From: Staphylococcus canis
GTDB taxonomy: Bacteria; Bacillota; Bacilli; Staphylococcales; Staphylococcaceae
Direction of reading: 5' to 3'
Assembly (NCBI RefSeq): GCF_016238445.1
Contig: NZ_JABANU010000005.1
Span: 44,947 to 108,946, forward strand
Length of the DNA: 64,000 nucleotides
The notes beneath the pieces were generated by a model that saw only the letters and a program-made list of their open reading frames with translations, did no database searches and was not told the DNA's origin. Each line of letters opens with the position of its first letter. Positions within the stretch are counted from its first letter, which is position 1. A program made the position numbers and the translations under genes. Shown here piece after piece: positions 37,422-46,868 of this stretch.

Positions 37422-38165
37422 ATGTTAAAGGCAGAGCTTTATTCAGATGTTGGTGATTATCGGGCACAAAATGAAGATGCTGGCGGTATTTTTTATAATC
37501 AAACAAACCAACAATTGTTAGTGATTTGCGATGGCATGGGTGGCCATCAAGCGGGTGAAGTTGCAGCAAATTATGTAGTTGATGCGTTAAAAGAAAGATT
37601 TGAATCTGAAAATTTAATAGAAGCTCATCAAGCGGAAGCATGGTTAAAACGTGTACTACAATCTATTAATCATGAGCTGTTCTATTTAGCTGAAGAAAAT
37701 CCATCCTATCGAGGTATGGGAACGACATGTGTGTGCGCATTGATTTATGATCATCATATTGTTGTGGCGAACATAGGAGATTCACGTGCCTATTTGATTA
37801 ATGAACGCAATTGCGATCAAATCACAATTGATCATACATTTGTAAATCAACTTGTTATGTTAGGGGAAATTACGGAAGAAGAGGCTTATCATCATCCAAG
37901 ACGTCATATCATCACTAAAGTAATGGGGACAGATAAGCTCGTAACTCCAGATATTTTTGTAAATAAAACCAAATTTTATCAATATTTATTGTTGAATTCA
38001 GATGGGCTCACTGACTATGTGAGAACTGAAGAAATGCATGAAATATTGAGAGAAGCTCGTGATATAAAAGAAGCTGGGACACTTTTACTTAATTTAGCAC
38101 GCGAAGTTGAGGCTAAAGACAATATTTCATTTATCATTGCGGAAATTGCGGGTGAACCAGTATGA
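37422..38165 (+). CDS. stp: PP2C-type serine/threonine phosphatase
   Basis: Metal-dependent phosphatase that reverses PrkC phosphorylation. PP2C motifs are visible: DYRAQNEDAGG (about residues 12-22), VICDGMGGHQAGEVAA (about 34-49) with metal-binding Asp, NIGDSRAYLI, NSDGLTDYV and AKDNISFIIAEI at the end. Length is 247 residues, soluble. The ATGA overlap with prkC couples the two genes, the standard stp-stk arrangement. Confidence 0.96.
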   Translation: MLKAELYSDVGDYRAQNEDAGGIFYNQTNQQLLVICDGMGGHQAGEVAANYVVDALKERFESENLIEAHQAEAWLKRVLQSINHELFYLAEENPSYRGMGTTCVCALIYDHHIVVANIGDSRAYLINERNCDQITIDHTFVNQLVMLGEITEEEAYHHPRRHIITKVMGTDKLVTPDIFVNKTKFYQYLLLNSDGLTDYVRTEEMHEILREARDIKEAGTLLLNLAREVEAKDNISFIIAEIAGEPV

Positions 38166-40198
38166 TTGGCCGCCGTATTGACGAGCGTTATGAGCTAAAG
38201 CAATTATTAGGTGGAGGCGGGATGTCCAATGTATATATTGCATGGGATATCATCTTAGAGCGCACAGTCGCACTCAAAGTAATCAACATTCCACCTAATG
38301 AAAAAGATGAAACTGTGAAACGCTTTGAAAGAGAAGTTCAAAGTACGACGCTTTTATCACATGAAAATATTGTAAGTGTGCTAGACGTTGGTGAAGAAGA
38401 AGATTGCTTCTTTCTAGTAATGGAGTATATTGAAGGCCCTACTTTAGCAGAATATATTAAAGCACATGGTCCCCTTGAACCGAAAATAGCGATTCAGTTA
38501 TTTAATCAAATTCTAAAAGGTATTCAACATGCGCATGCAAAAGGCATTATTCATAGAGATATCAAACCACAAAATATGATGATTAATCAGGATCATATTA
38601 TAAAAATAGTAGATTTCGGTATTGCTAAGGCATTAAGTGAAACTGCAATGACACAAACTAATCATGTTGTAGGTACAGTGCAATATCTATCTCCAGAACA
38701 AGCAAAGGGTGAAAAGACTGGTGAACGTTCAGATATTTATGCACTTGGTATCGTACTTTATGAAATGTTAATCGGTGATCCACCGTTTAAAGGTGAAACA
38801 CCTGTGAGTATTGCGATTAAACAAATTCAAGAAGCCATTCCAAATGCAAGTGAACAACGCAGTGAAATTCCACAAGCATTAAGTAATGTTATTTTAAAAG
38901 CAACAGAAAAAGATCCTTCAGAGCGTTATCATTCCATTTCTGAAATGTCTAATGATGTATTAACATCATTGGATGAAAGTCGCATTAATGAAAAACCATA
39001 TTTTACAAATAGAAGTGCAACGAAAACAATTAAAATCGATAAACAAGCTATAGAAAATGAAAATAGTCAAAAGCATATTGAGGAAACTTCCCAAATCCCA
39101 ATTGTACCAACAGAACGCTCGTCATATAAGCAGTCAAAACAACAATCGTCTAAGCCTAAGCGTTCGTTAGGTAAAAAAATATGGTTTAGCCTCATCTTTT
39201 TCTTATTAATAGCTGGATTATTGTTTTTTATGGTTGCAGCAATGACAGGGAATAAATATAGTCAAATTCCAAATGTGACAGGACAGACATTAGAAGAGGC
39301 ACAAAAAACATTAGAACAGAATCATCTCAAAACAGGTAAGATTACAGAAGTTTATAGTGATAAATACGATAAAAATCACGTTATGTATTCTTCGCCTAAA
39401 CAAGACGAAAAAGTAAGACAACAGAGCCAAGTTGATTTGACTGTATCAAAAGGACCACATATTGAAAAAATGCCTCATTTAATTGGTTTACCGAGAGCAG
39501 AAGCTGAAAATAAGCTTAAAGCTTTAGGATTTGAAAAGATTTCCTATGATACTGCATACACAGAATCAGATATCGCAAAAGGCAATATTGAGGCACAAAG
39601 CATTGCGGCAAGTACTGACGTTCATGTTACTCAAGATGAAGTAGTGCTGACAGAATCGCTTGGAAAAAAACAAGTGCATGTTGGAGATTATACAAATCAA
39701 AATTATGCGGATGTTAAAGCACAATTAGAAGAAAAAGGGCTGATTGTTACTGTAGAAAAAACAAGAAATGATAAAAATGTAGAAGCTGATCATATTATTA
39801 GTCATTCACCTAAGAACCAAGAGGTTGATGAAGGTACAGAAATTAAGATGATTATCTCTACTGGACCTAAGGAAAGCGATTCGCCAAAAACAGATGAAGC
39901 GCCTAAAAGTGAGGAAGACAATTCCGACGATGAGAAAAATGATATCGCTTTATATAAGCAATATTATGAGACATTTGTCATTCCATACTCAGGGAAAGAT
40001 GAAAAACCACAAAAAGTTGAAATTGTTATAAATGATCAAAATCATCAATCTCAACAACCAGCAGAAACATTTACGATTACTAAAGATACTAGTCATACGG
40101 TAAATTTACAAGTTGAACCTAAAAAGACAGCATCCTATACGGTTAAGGTTGATGGAAAAACAGTGACACAACAATCAATCAACTATAGTGATATTTAA
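38162..40198 (+). CDS. prkC: PASTA-domain serine/threonine kinase PrkC (Stk1/PknB)
   Basis: Membrane kinase that senses muropeptides or lipid II and controls cell-wall growth and virulence traits in relatives. The cytoplasmic kinase domain covers about residues 10-270, with GGGGMSNVY, the lysine in TVALKVI, HRDIKPQNMM and VDFGIAKA. One membrane helix, IWFSLIFFLLIAGLLFFMVA, is near residues 340-359. Three PASTA repeats follow (about 367-575), then a charged linker and a C-terminal Ig-like domain. Length is 678 residues. A terminator follows. Confidence 0.97.
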   Translation: MIGRRIDERYELKQLLGGGGMSNVYIAWDIILERTVALKVINIPPNEKDETVKRFEREVQSTTLLSHENIVSVLDVGEEEDCFFLVMEYIEGPTLAEYIKAHGPLEPKIAIQLFNQILKGIQHAHAKGIIHRDIKPQNMMINQDHIIKIVDFGIAKALSETAMTQTNHVVGTVQYLSPEQAKGEKTGERSDIYALGIVLYEMLIGDPPFKGETPVSIAIKQIQEAIPNASEQRSEIPQALSNVILKATEKDPSERYHSISEMSNDVLTSLDESRINEKPYFTNRSATKTIKIDKQAIENENSQKHIEETSQIPIVPTERSSYKQSKQQSSKPKRSLGKKIWFSLIFFLLIAGLLFFMVAAMTGNKYSQIPNVTGQTLEEAQKTLEQNHLKTGKITEVYSDKYDKNHVMYSSPKQDEKVRQQSQVDLTVSKGPHIEKMPHLIGLPRAEAENKLKALGFEKISYDTAYTESDIAKGNIEAQSIAASTDVHVTQDEVVLTESLGKKQVHVGDYTNQNYADVKAQLEEKGLIVTVEKTRNDKNVEADHIISHSPKNQEVDEGTEIKMIISTGPKESDSPKTDEAPKSEEDNSDDEKNDIALYKQYYETFVIPYSGKDEKPQKVEIVINDQNHQSQQPAETFTITKDTSHTVNLQVEPKKTASYTVKVDGKTVTQQSINYSDI

Positions 40199-40213
40199 AT
40201 GTATCAATAATTC

Positions 40214-40254
40214 AAAAGCGAGTGAGTTAAAAATTTTAATTCACTCGCTTTTTT
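40214..40254 (+). terminator. Terminator after prkC
   Basis: AAAAGCGAGTGA (40214-40225) pairs with TCACTCGCTTTT (40241-40252), with an AT-rich inner stem and a T-run on the right. Confidence 0.93.
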
Positions 40255-40354
40255 AGTAGTTTGTGGAATATTGTTTACTAGTTACGGTGTGGTTAAAAAG
40301 TGGTATGATAGGGTATATATGAATAAATATACGAGGTATGGAGGCATTAAAGTT

Positions 40355-41620
40355 ATGAATAAAATACCAAAAGATAACGGACTTGATAATACACTAAAAA
40401 TTATTAAAGAGGCATATACATATGTTCCTTGTCGATTAGAAGAAATGCAAACTAAAATTTTTGAAACACGAGCACTAGGTATGAAAAAAATGGTTGTTAT
40501 CAGTGGTAAAGAAGCAGCAGAACTTTTTTATGATAATAGCAAAATTTCTAGAAAAGGCACATTACCAAAACGTATCGTTAATACACTGTTTGGTAAAGGT
40601 GCGATTCATACAACAGAAGGAAAGGTACATGTTGATAGAAAAGCTTTGTTTATGTCTTTAATGACAACTGAAAACTTAAAATATTTAAGAGAGTTAACGC
40701 GTCAATACTGGTTTAATCATACACAGTATATGGAAAACAAGAAAAATGTCAATGTGTATGAAGAGGCGACATTATTATTGACGAAAATCGGTTTTCGTTG
40801 GGCAGGATTAAAATTTACGCATGAAGAAGCAGTTCAAAATGCAAAAGATATGGATCTTCTCATTGACTCTTTTAGTACGCTTGGTCAATCACCATCTGGG
40901 TATAAAAAAGCCAAACAAGCACGAGCGCGAGTAGAAGCATTTTTAGAAAAACAAATTAAAGCTGTTAGAGAAGGTGAACAGTACGTTGCACCGAATACAG
41001 CCCTATATGAATTTGCGCATTGGAAAGATTTAAATGATAAACCAATGGATTTACATTTATGTGCAGTAGATTTAATGAATATTGTGAGACCATTAGTTGC
41101 GGTGAATCGTTTTATCACGTACGCAGTAAAAGCATTAATTGAATATGATCAAGAACGTCTTAAATTACAAGTGACTCATGATTCAAATTATGCTTATAAA
41201 TTTGCTCAAGAAGTGCGTCGTATCTTCCCATTTGTACCATTTTTACCTGGTCGTTTGAAAAAGAACGTTAAATTTGATGGATATAAACTTAAGAAAGGGA
41301 CATTTGTGTTATTAGATATTTTTGGAACAACACATGATCCTGAGCTTTTTGAAAATCCTTATCAATTTAAACCAGATAGATTTGAACATTGGGATGGTAG
41401 TCCGTTCGATCTTATTCCTCAAGGTGGCGGTGATTTCTATACAAATCATCGTTGTGCAGGTGAATGGATGACAGTCATTGTTATGGAAGAAGTGATTCAA
41501 TACTTCGCTAATAAAATTGATTTTGATGCGCCAGCACAAGATTTATCAGTAAAACTGGATCAATTCCCAGGAAAAGTAACAAGTGGCGTTAATATTACTA
41601 ACGTTAGAGTAAGACGTTAA
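40355..41620 (+). CDS. CYP152-family P450 peroxygenase, OleT-like fatty acid decarboxylase/hydroxylase
   Basis: Heme-thiolate enzyme of the CYP152 family, which uses H2O2 on free fatty acids. From the ATG at 40355 (421 residues) the positions match Jeotgalicoccus OleT (CYP152L1) as I remember it: Phe79 and His85 in LFGKGAIHT, Arg245 in NIVRP for the substrate carboxylate, and heme ligand Cys367 in NHRCAGEW. His85 is typical of alkene-forming OleT; the B. subtilis hydroxylase has Gln there. LPKRIVNTLFGKGAIH and DGSPFDLIPQGGGD are nearly identical to OleT. GGAGG lies upstream of the chosen ATG; a 28-codon upstream extension is unlikely. It is a single gene between two terminators. Confidence 0.92.
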   Translation: MNKIPKDNGLDNTLKIIKEAYTYVPCRLEEMQTKIFETRALGMKKMVVISGKEAAELFYDNSKISRKGTLPKRIVNTLFGKGAIHTTEGKVHVDRKALFMSLMTTENLKYLRELTRQYWFNHTQYMENKKNVNVYEEATLLLTKIGFRWAGLKFTHEEAVQNAKDMDLLIDSFSTLGQSPSGYKKAKQARARVEAFLEKQIKAVREGEQYVAPNTALYEFAHWKDLNDKPMDLHLCAVDLMNIVRPLVAVNRFITYAVKALIEYDQERLKLQVTHDSNYAYKFAQEVRRIFPFVPFLPGRLKKNVKFDGYKLKKGTFVLLDIFGTTHDPELFENPYQFKPDRFEHWDGSPFDLIPQGGGDFYTNHRCAGEWMTVIVMEEVIQYFANKIDFDAPAQDLSVKLDQFPGKVTSGVNITNVRVRR

Positions 41621-41640
41621 TATCCGTGGTTTCAAATGTA

Positions 41641-41670
41641 ACAACACCTCTAAAATAGGGGTGTTGTTTA
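41641..41670 (+). terminator. Terminator after the P450 gene
   Basis: ACAACACCTCTA (41641-41652) pairs with TAGGGGTGTTGT (41656-41667), loop AAA, one wobble pair, followed by a short T-run. Confidence 0.85.
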
Positions 41671-41792
41671 GTTATATATACCTTTTTATTGTTGTTTAAA
41701 TGTTTCAGTGAGTGCGTATTTATAAATGTTTTATGACATACATTTTGATATAATAGTGACGTAATCATGACAATGTAAAAAGAGGTGTCAGT

Positions 41793-42668
41793 TTGAAAAC
41801 AGGTCGTATTATCAGATCTTTAAGTGGTGTGTATCGTGTAGATGTTGAAGGTACATTATATGATGCGAAAGCTAGAGGTCTATTTAGAAAAAAGCAAATC
41901 ACACCAATTGTTGGTGATATTGTGGATATCGATGTAGAGACACATGCATCAGGTTATATTCATAAGATACATGACAGAAGAAATGAGCTAAAAAGACCGC
42001 CAGTAAGTAACATTGACTTATTGGTTGTCGTAATGAGTGCGGTAGAGCCTGAGTTTTCTACACAGTTATTAGATCGTTTTTTGGTAATCGCACATTCTTA
42101 TGGATTAATGCCAAGAATTGTAGTAACTAAAAAAGATTTAGCAACAGATAAACAACGTAAAATGATTGAAGATACTTTATCGATATACGAAGAGATAGGA
42201 TATCGTACTCAATTTGTAGGAATGGAAGAAGATATTTCTCAAGTTGTGAGCGTATGGGAGTCCGGTTTAGCTGTATTAAGTGGTCAATCAGGTGTGGGGA
42301 AATCTACATTAATCAATCACTACCGTCCTGACTTAAACTTAGCAACAAGTGAAATATCACAATCATTAAACCGTGGACGACATACAACAAGGCACGTCGA
42401 ATTATATCAACGACATAACGGTTTTATAGCAGATACTCCTGGCTTCAGTGCATTAGATTTCTCTCATATTGAGAAAGAAGACTTACGTGATTACTTTATT
42501 GAAATTAGCCAAGCCGGTACACAATGTAAGTTTAGAGATTGTTATCATATCAACGAGCCTAAGTGCGCGGTTAAACAACAAGAGGAACAAAACCAAATTG
42601 CTAAGTTTCGATATGACCATTATCTTCAACTTTTTAATGAAATTTCAAATCGAAAGGTACGATATTAA
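41793..42668 (+). CDS. rsgA: Small ribosomal subunit biogenesis GTPase RsgA
   Basis: Circularly permuted GTPase acting late in 30S maturation. The N-terminal OB domain is followed by GTPase motifs in permuted order: TKKD (G4), [12 protein letters not shown] (G1) near residue 167, and DTPGFSALD (G3). The C-terminal zinc site includes [16 protein letters not shown]. Length is 291 residues. The start is TTG at 41793 behind AGAGGTG. Its stop shares one base with rpe. The rsgA-rpe-thiN order is conserved. Confidence 0.96.
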   Translation: MKTGRIIRSLSGVYRVDVEGTLYDAKARGLFRKKQITPIVGDIVDIDVETHASGYIHKIHDRRNELKRPPVSNIDLLVVVMSAVEPEFSTQLLDRFLVIAHSYGLMPRIVVTKKDLATDKQRKMIEDTLSIYEEIGYRTQFVGMEEDISQVVSVWESGLAVLSGQSGVGKSTLINHYRPDLNLATSEISQSLNRGRHTTRHVELYQRHNGFIADTPGFSALDFSHIEKEDLRDYFIEISQAGTQCKFRDCYHINEPKCAVKQQEEQNQIAKFRYDHYLQLFNEISNRKVRY

Positions 42669-43318
42669 TGACAAAATTATTCCCTTCTCTTTTATCAGCA
42701 GACTTTTTAAATTTAAAAGGAGAAATTAAAAATCTAGAACAATCGGGAGTCGATGGTCTTCATTTTGATGTAATGGACGGACAATTTGTACCAAACATTT
42801 CTATTGGTTTTCCAGTTCTTGAGGCAATACGCCCCCAGACAAAACTTCCTATTGATGTGCATTTAATGATTACATCCCCAGAAGATTATATTGATGAATT
42901 TTGTCAAAAAGGTGCAGATAAAGTTTCGATTCATATCGAAGCTACACCACATATTCATAGAGCGATACAAAAAATTAAGTCTCATAATGTCGAAGCGGGG
43001 GTTGTGATTAACCCAGGCACATCCATTCATACCATTGATGCAATACTTCAATATGTTGATTTTGTATTAGTGATGTCTGTAAATCCAGGCTTTGGTGGAC
43101 AACAGTTTATTGAGGATGCCATTGATAAAATAGCTGCACTTGATAAGATTAGACAAACGCGCAAACTTTCTTTTAAAATTGAAGTTGATGGTGGTATCAA
43201 TGCGCATACTGCCTCAAAAGTGATTAATGCTGGTGCAGATTGGCTGGTCGCTGGATCATATTTCTTCAATCAAGCAGATTATACAAATACTGTAAAATTA
43301 TTAAAAGGTGAGGCGTAA
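42668..43318 (+). CDS. rpe: Ribulose-phosphate 3-epimerase
   Basis: Interconverts ribulose 5-phosphate and xylulose 5-phosphate in the pentose phosphate pathway; TIM barrel. Motifs are FPSLLSADFLNL, LHFDVMDGQFVPNISIG (metal-binding His and Asp), DVHLMI, VMSVNPGFGGQQFI and the closing VDGGINAHTA / AGSYFF phosphate site. Length is 216 residues. The gene starts on the last base of the rsgA stop and is 3 bases from thiN. Confidence 0.97.
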   Translation: MTKLFPSLLSADFLNLKGEIKNLEQSGVDGLHFDVMDGQFVPNISIGFPVLEAIRPQTKLPIDVHLMITSPEDYIDEFCQKGADKVSIHIEATPHIHRAIQKIKSHNVEAGVVINPGTSIHTIDAILQYVDFVLVMSVNPGFGGQQFIEDAIDKIAALDKIRQTRKLSFKIEVDGGINAHTASKVINAGADWLVAGSYFFNQADYTNTVKLLKGEA

Positions 43319-43321
43319 AAT

Positions 43322-43957
43322 ATGAAAAAAAGCATTCATTTGTTATGTAGTCGTCGTCATTTACCAAAAAACATTCTATCACGAAAAGTAAACGAATCGT
43401 GGGCAGGTGTTGATAGTGGCACAGTTGCTTTATTAAAAGAGGGAATTCAACCTGTTTTTGCAGTAGGTGATTTTGATTCTATTTCATATCAGGAAAGACA
43501 ATGGGTTAGTGAAAAAATAGACATACAACCTGAACCGGCAGAAAAAGCGGACACAGATCTTGCTATTGCAGTAACAAAAGCAGTGAAAATGGGATATCAA
43601 AAAATAAAAATTTATGGAGCAACGGGTGCACGATTGGATCACTTTATGGGAGCAATGCAATTATTAAAATATCCTGACTTCCAAAAGATAAAAATTCAAA
43701 TCATTGATGACAAAAACACAATTGAATTGCTTACACCAAATGTATATGAGAAAAGAAATAAGAAAATCTATGATTATATTTCATTTGTCCCAGCTTCAGA
43801 CGAAGTAACTTTATCGTTAAAAGGATTCAAATATAATTTAGATCATGAAGTGTTACGTGAAGGATCGACGTTAACGATTTCAAATGAATTTGAAGGTAAA
43901 TATGGAACAATAGAAGTGCATCAAGGCCTAGTTTATCAGATACGTAGTAGAGACTAG
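43322..43957 (+). CDS. thiN: Thiamine pyrophosphokinase
   Basis: Transfers pyrophosphate from ATP to thiamine. Conserved segments are AGVDSGTVALLKEGIQPVFAVGDFDSIS (about residues 29-56), EKADTDLAIAV and GATGARLDHFMGAMQLL. The C-terminal beta domain ends in SNEFEGKYGTIEVHQGLVYQIRSRD. Length is 211 residues. There is no thiamine riboswitch just upstream; it is carried on the rsgA-rpe transcript. Confidence 0.95.
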   Translation: MKKSIHLLCSRRHLPKNILSRKVNESWAGVDSGTVALLKEGIQPVFAVGDFDSISYQERQWVSEKIDIQPEPAEKADTDLAIAVTKAVKMGYQKIKIYGATGARLDHFMGAMQLLKYPDFQKIKIQIIDDKNTIELLTPNVYEKRNKKIYDYISFVPASDEVTLSLKGFKYNLDHEVLREGSTLTISNEFEGKYGTIEVHQGLVYQIRSRD

Positions 43958-44047
43958 CCTAACGTTAACAATAGAACTAATGATACAATTAGAATATTAG
44001 ATAGAACGGCGTCATGCGGTGTCCTTATTAGATTTAGCATAATAAAA

Positions 44048-44076
44048 AACCGAACCTTCCACATAAAGGTTCGGTT
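44048..44076 (-). terminator. Terminator of rpmB
   Basis: AACCGAACCTT (44048-44058) and AAGGTTCGGTT (44066-44076) form an 11-base-pair stem. The A-run at 44044-44049 is a T-run on the minus strand, ending rpmB. Confidence 0.92.
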
Positions 44077-44090
44077 ATATTTATAAATGA

Positions 44091-44279
44091 TTATACACGA
44101 GTAACTTTACCTGATTTTAAAGCACGAGCTGAAACCCAAACTTTTTTAGGTTTACCATCAACAAGAATTCTAACTTTTTGTAAATTAGCATTCCAACGAC
44201 GCTTAGTTGAGTTTAAAGCATGAGAGCGTCTATTACCTGTTGAAGCTTTACGGCCTGTTACGAAACATTCTTTACCCAT
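44091..44279 (-). CDS. rpmB: 50S ribosomal protein L28
   Basis: Large-subunit ribosomal protein of 62 residues on the minus strand. The core is [23 protein letters not shown], then [14 protein letters not shown] and a C-terminal [12 protein letters not shown] chose the second of two adjacent ATG codons (44279) because GGAGG is 7 bases upstream; the first, at 44282, would leave only 4. Its isolation and reversed orientation next to yloU are conserved in Firmicutes. Confidence 0.95.
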   Translation of the reverse strand: MGKECFVTGRKASTGNRRSHALNSTKRRWNANLQKVRILVDGKPKKVWVSARALKSGKVTRV

Positions 44280-44632
44280 CATCGTACCTCCTTTTAAGAA
44301 ATACAAATACATTTCCTACTACATACTAAAGTAATATATCATAAAAGTGGGGACGGCGCAATGAAAAAAAACTGTCTATAACATTATGACTTTGTGAAGA
44401 TGGTTTTTTCTGATATAATTTACAAAGTGTTTAGGTATTTATTGTCGTACTAAGACTATACTCAATCATATTAGTGTGATAAATTATACATTATCATTTT
44501 CATTACGACATTAATTATTATAAAATATTGTAATAGACAAAAAATAAGACCTAAATTTGTAAAAATAATATAAAATTTATCGGACTTATGCATTTAAAGG
44601 ACTTAAACTCATATTGTGAGGAGGCTATTGTA
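44280..44632. other. Divergent rpmB/yloU intergenic region with yloU leader
   Basis: 353 bases without a gene. It holds the rpmB ribosome binding site at the left end and a plus-strand promoter at 44392-44419. A transcribed leader of about 200 bases precedes yloU. Within the leader, TGTCGTA (44443-44449) and TACGACA (44504-44510) are an inverted repeat. No known riboswitch motif is evident to me. Confidence 0.4.
44392..44419 (+). promoter_or_regulatory. Promoter for yloU-fakA
   Basis: TTGTGA (44392-44397), 16 bases, then TATAAT (44414-44419), with TG one base before the -10 (extended -10). It faces yloU. Confidence 0.7.
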
Positions 44633-45007
44633 ATGGCACTAGAAATCAAAAATGAATACGGTAGTATCGATATTTCCAATGAAGTTATCGCTTCTGTAGT
44701 GGGCGGTAAAGCTGTTGAGTGTTATGGTATTGTAGGTATGGCGTCTCGACAACAAGTAAGAGATGGTATTGCTGAAATATTAGGCCATGAAAATTATGCT
44801 AGAGGTATAGTAGTACGCGAAAATGATGATGTATTAGATATAGATATGTACATTATTGTCAGTTATGGTGTGAAAATATCTGAAGTCGCTCAAAATGTAC
44901 AAGCAACAGTGAAGTACACTTTAGAGCATACTTTAAAACTTACTGTGAATTCAGTTAATATTTTCGTACAAGGTGTACGTTTTGATCATGACACGAAGGA
45001 TAAATAG
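44633..45007 (+). CDS. yloU: Asp23/YloU-family protein
   Basis: Asp23-family protein of 124 residues. It is the usual partner gene of fakA, and its biochemical role is unknown. Family segments are YGSIDISNEVIASVVGGKAVECYGIVGM, VVRENDDVLDIDMYIIVSYGVKISEVA and the C-terminal VNIFVQGVRF. I chose the ATG at 44633 because GAGGAGG is correctly spaced; an upstream ATG at 44588 in the same frame has no ribosome binding site. Confidence 0.92.
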   Translation: MALEIKNEYGSIDISNEVIASVVGGKAVECYGIVGMASRQQVRDGIAEILGHENYARGIVVRENDDVLDIDMYIIVSYGVKISEVAQNVQATVKYTLEHTLKLTVNSVNIFVQGVRFDHDTKDK

Positions 45008-45019
45008 GAGGACATTTTC

Positions 45020-46669
45020 ATGATTACTAAGATCAACGGTAATTTGTTTGCCGAAATGATTATACAAGGGGCTCAAAATTTATCAAATAATGCAGAGATG
45101 GTAGATGCATTAAATGTATATCCAGTACCTGATGGAGATACGGGTACAAATATGAACCTTTCAATGACATCAGGAAGAGATGAAGTTCAAAATAATCCTT
45201 CTAGTCATATTGGACAACTAGGTAAAGCTTTTTCAAAAGGTTTATTAATGGGAGCTCGTGGTAATTCGGGCGTTATATTATCTCAAATTTTTAGAGGTTT
45301 TTCTAAAGCGCTAGAAGAACAAAGTGAAATTGATGCAAAACAATTTGCACAAAGTTTTGACGCTGGGGTTCAAACGGCGTATAAAGCAGTTATGAAGCCA
45401 GTTGAGGGTACTATTTTAACTGTAGCTAAAGATGCTGGCCGTGTTGCAGTAGAAAAAGCAGAAAAAACTGATGACTGTATGGAAATTATGGAAGCAGTTT
45501 ATGAAGCGGCACAACAGTCATTAGATAATACTCCAAATTTATTACCCGTATTGAAAGAAGTAGGTGTCGTAGATAGTGGTGGTAAAGGTTTAACTTTGGT
45601 ATACGAAGGATTCCTAAAAGCGATGAAAGGTGAAAAAATCGTTGCTCAAACGCCAAAATTAGACACTGAAGAATTATTCAATGATGAACACGATTTCCAT
45701 GGTGTTATCAATACAGAAGATATTGTTTATGGCTATTGTACTGAGATGATGGTACGTTTTCAACCCGGGAAAAAATCTTTCAATGAATCAGATTTTAGAG
45801 AATCAATGAGTCAATATGGTGATTCTCTTTTAGTGATAAGTGATGATGAGATTGTAAAGGTACACGTTCATACTGAAACACCAGGTGAAGTTTTCTCATT
45901 TGGACAAGAATTTGGTGAACTCATTAAGGTTAAAGCAGAAAATATGCGTGAACAACATCGTGAAGTTTTACGTAAAGAACGTGCGAATCAGCAAAATGAG
46001 AAAACAAAAAATGTTGAAACGGCTATCATTACGATTTCAATGGGTGAAGGCATTTCAAAATTATTTAAATCTATGGGTGCAACACATGTTATTAATGGCG
46101 GTCAAACGATGAATCCGTCTACTGAAGATATAGTAAATGTCATTAAAGAAAGTGGTTGCAAGCGTGCAATTATCTTACCAAATAATAAAAATATTCAAAT
46201 GGCAAGTCAACAAGCTGCAGAGATAGCTGATATTGAGGCTGTTGTTATTCCAACAAAGACGGTTCCTCAAGGTATTACAGCAATGTTCCATTATGATGAT
46301 CAAGCGGATTTAGATACTAATTATGAGACGATGACTTCTGCATTAGTCGATGTCCAATCTGGCTCAATTACTTATGCAGTGCGAGATACTAAAATAGATG
46401 GCATTAATATTGAAAAAGGCGCATTTATGGGGCTTGTTGAATATAAAATTGTCGTTAGCGATCGCGATGAAAATATAGTTTTACAAAAGACATTAGATAC
46501 TATGTTAAATGATGACAGTGAAATTCTTACAGTTATTGTTGGTGAAGAAGCACAACAAACTCAAATTGATTGGATTGAATCATATATAGAAGAAAACTAT
46601 GATGAAGTCGAAGTTGAAATTCAAAATGGCCAACAACCAATATATCCATTTTTATTTGCAGTTGAATAA
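45020..46669 (+). CDS. fakA: Fatty acid kinase catalytic subunit FakA (YloV, DAK family)
   Basis: Phosphorylates exogenous fatty acids held by FakB proteins, feeding them into phospholipid synthesis. The N-terminal dihydroxyacetone-kinase-like (DAK2/DhaL) domain has [19 protein letters not shown] (about residues 29-47) with the Mg-binding aspartates, and [17 protein letters not shown]. The middle and C-terminal DegV-like parts include [18 protein letters not shown]. Length is 549 residues. It lies 12 bases after yloU. No fakB is in the window. Confidence 0.94.
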   Translation: MITKINGNLFAEMIIQGAQNLSNNAEMVDALNVYPVPDGDTGTNMNLSMTSGRDEVQNNPSSHIGQLGKAFSKGLLMGARGNSGVILSQIFRGFSKALEEQSEIDAKQFAQSFDAGVQTAYKAVMKPVEGTILTVAKDAGRVAVEKAEKTDDCMEIMEAVYEAAQQSLDNTPNLLPVLKEVGVVDSGGKGLTLVYEGFLKAMKGEKIVAQTPKLDTEELFNDEHDFHGVINTEDIVYGYCTEMMVRFQPGKKSFNESDFRESMSQYGDSLLVISDDEIVKVHVHTETPGEVFSFGQEFGELIKVKAENMREQHREVLRKERANQQNEKTKNVETAIITISMGEGISKLFKSMGATHVINGGQTMNPSTEDIVNVIKESGCKRAIILPNNKNIQMASQQAAEIADIEAVVIPTKTVPQGITAMFHYDDQADLDTNYETMTSALVDVQSGSITYAVRDTKIDGINIEKGAFMGLVEYKIVVSDRDENIVLQKTLDTMLNDDSEILTVIVGEEAQQTQIDWIESYIEENYDEVEVEIQNGQQPIYPFLFAVE

Positions 46670-46692
46670 TCTAAGGAAGTAGTTAGTATACA

Positions 46693-46751
46693 TCCTCGTA
46701 TCATTTCTATAGTCTAGTTAATGACTAGAGATGACACGAGGATTTATTTTT
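46693..46751 (+). terminator. Terminator after fakA
   Basis: TCCTCGT (46693-46699) pairs with ACGAGGA (46736-46742). The stem extends inward with TCAT/ATGA and AGTC/GACT pairs, and TTTATTTTT follows. Confidence 0.88.
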
Positions 46752-46868
46752 AGCATGACCTTGTATCAAAGTAAAGCTTTATGTGACATTGTTTAGTATA
46801 TTATTTCTTTCATATAATTGGATTGCTATAATAAAGGGTAAGTAAGTGTTAAACAAAGGGGGAGTTAT

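Noticed and set aside
40271..40354. 28-codon N-terminal extension of the P450
   Set aside because: It has no ribosome binding site, covers the likely promoter, and shifts the protein away from exact OleT numbering.
44485..44505. Possible Fur box in the yloU leader (TTATCATTTTCATTA)
   Set aside because: Only partial match to the Fur consensus in a very AT-rich stretch; no iron-related gene nearby.
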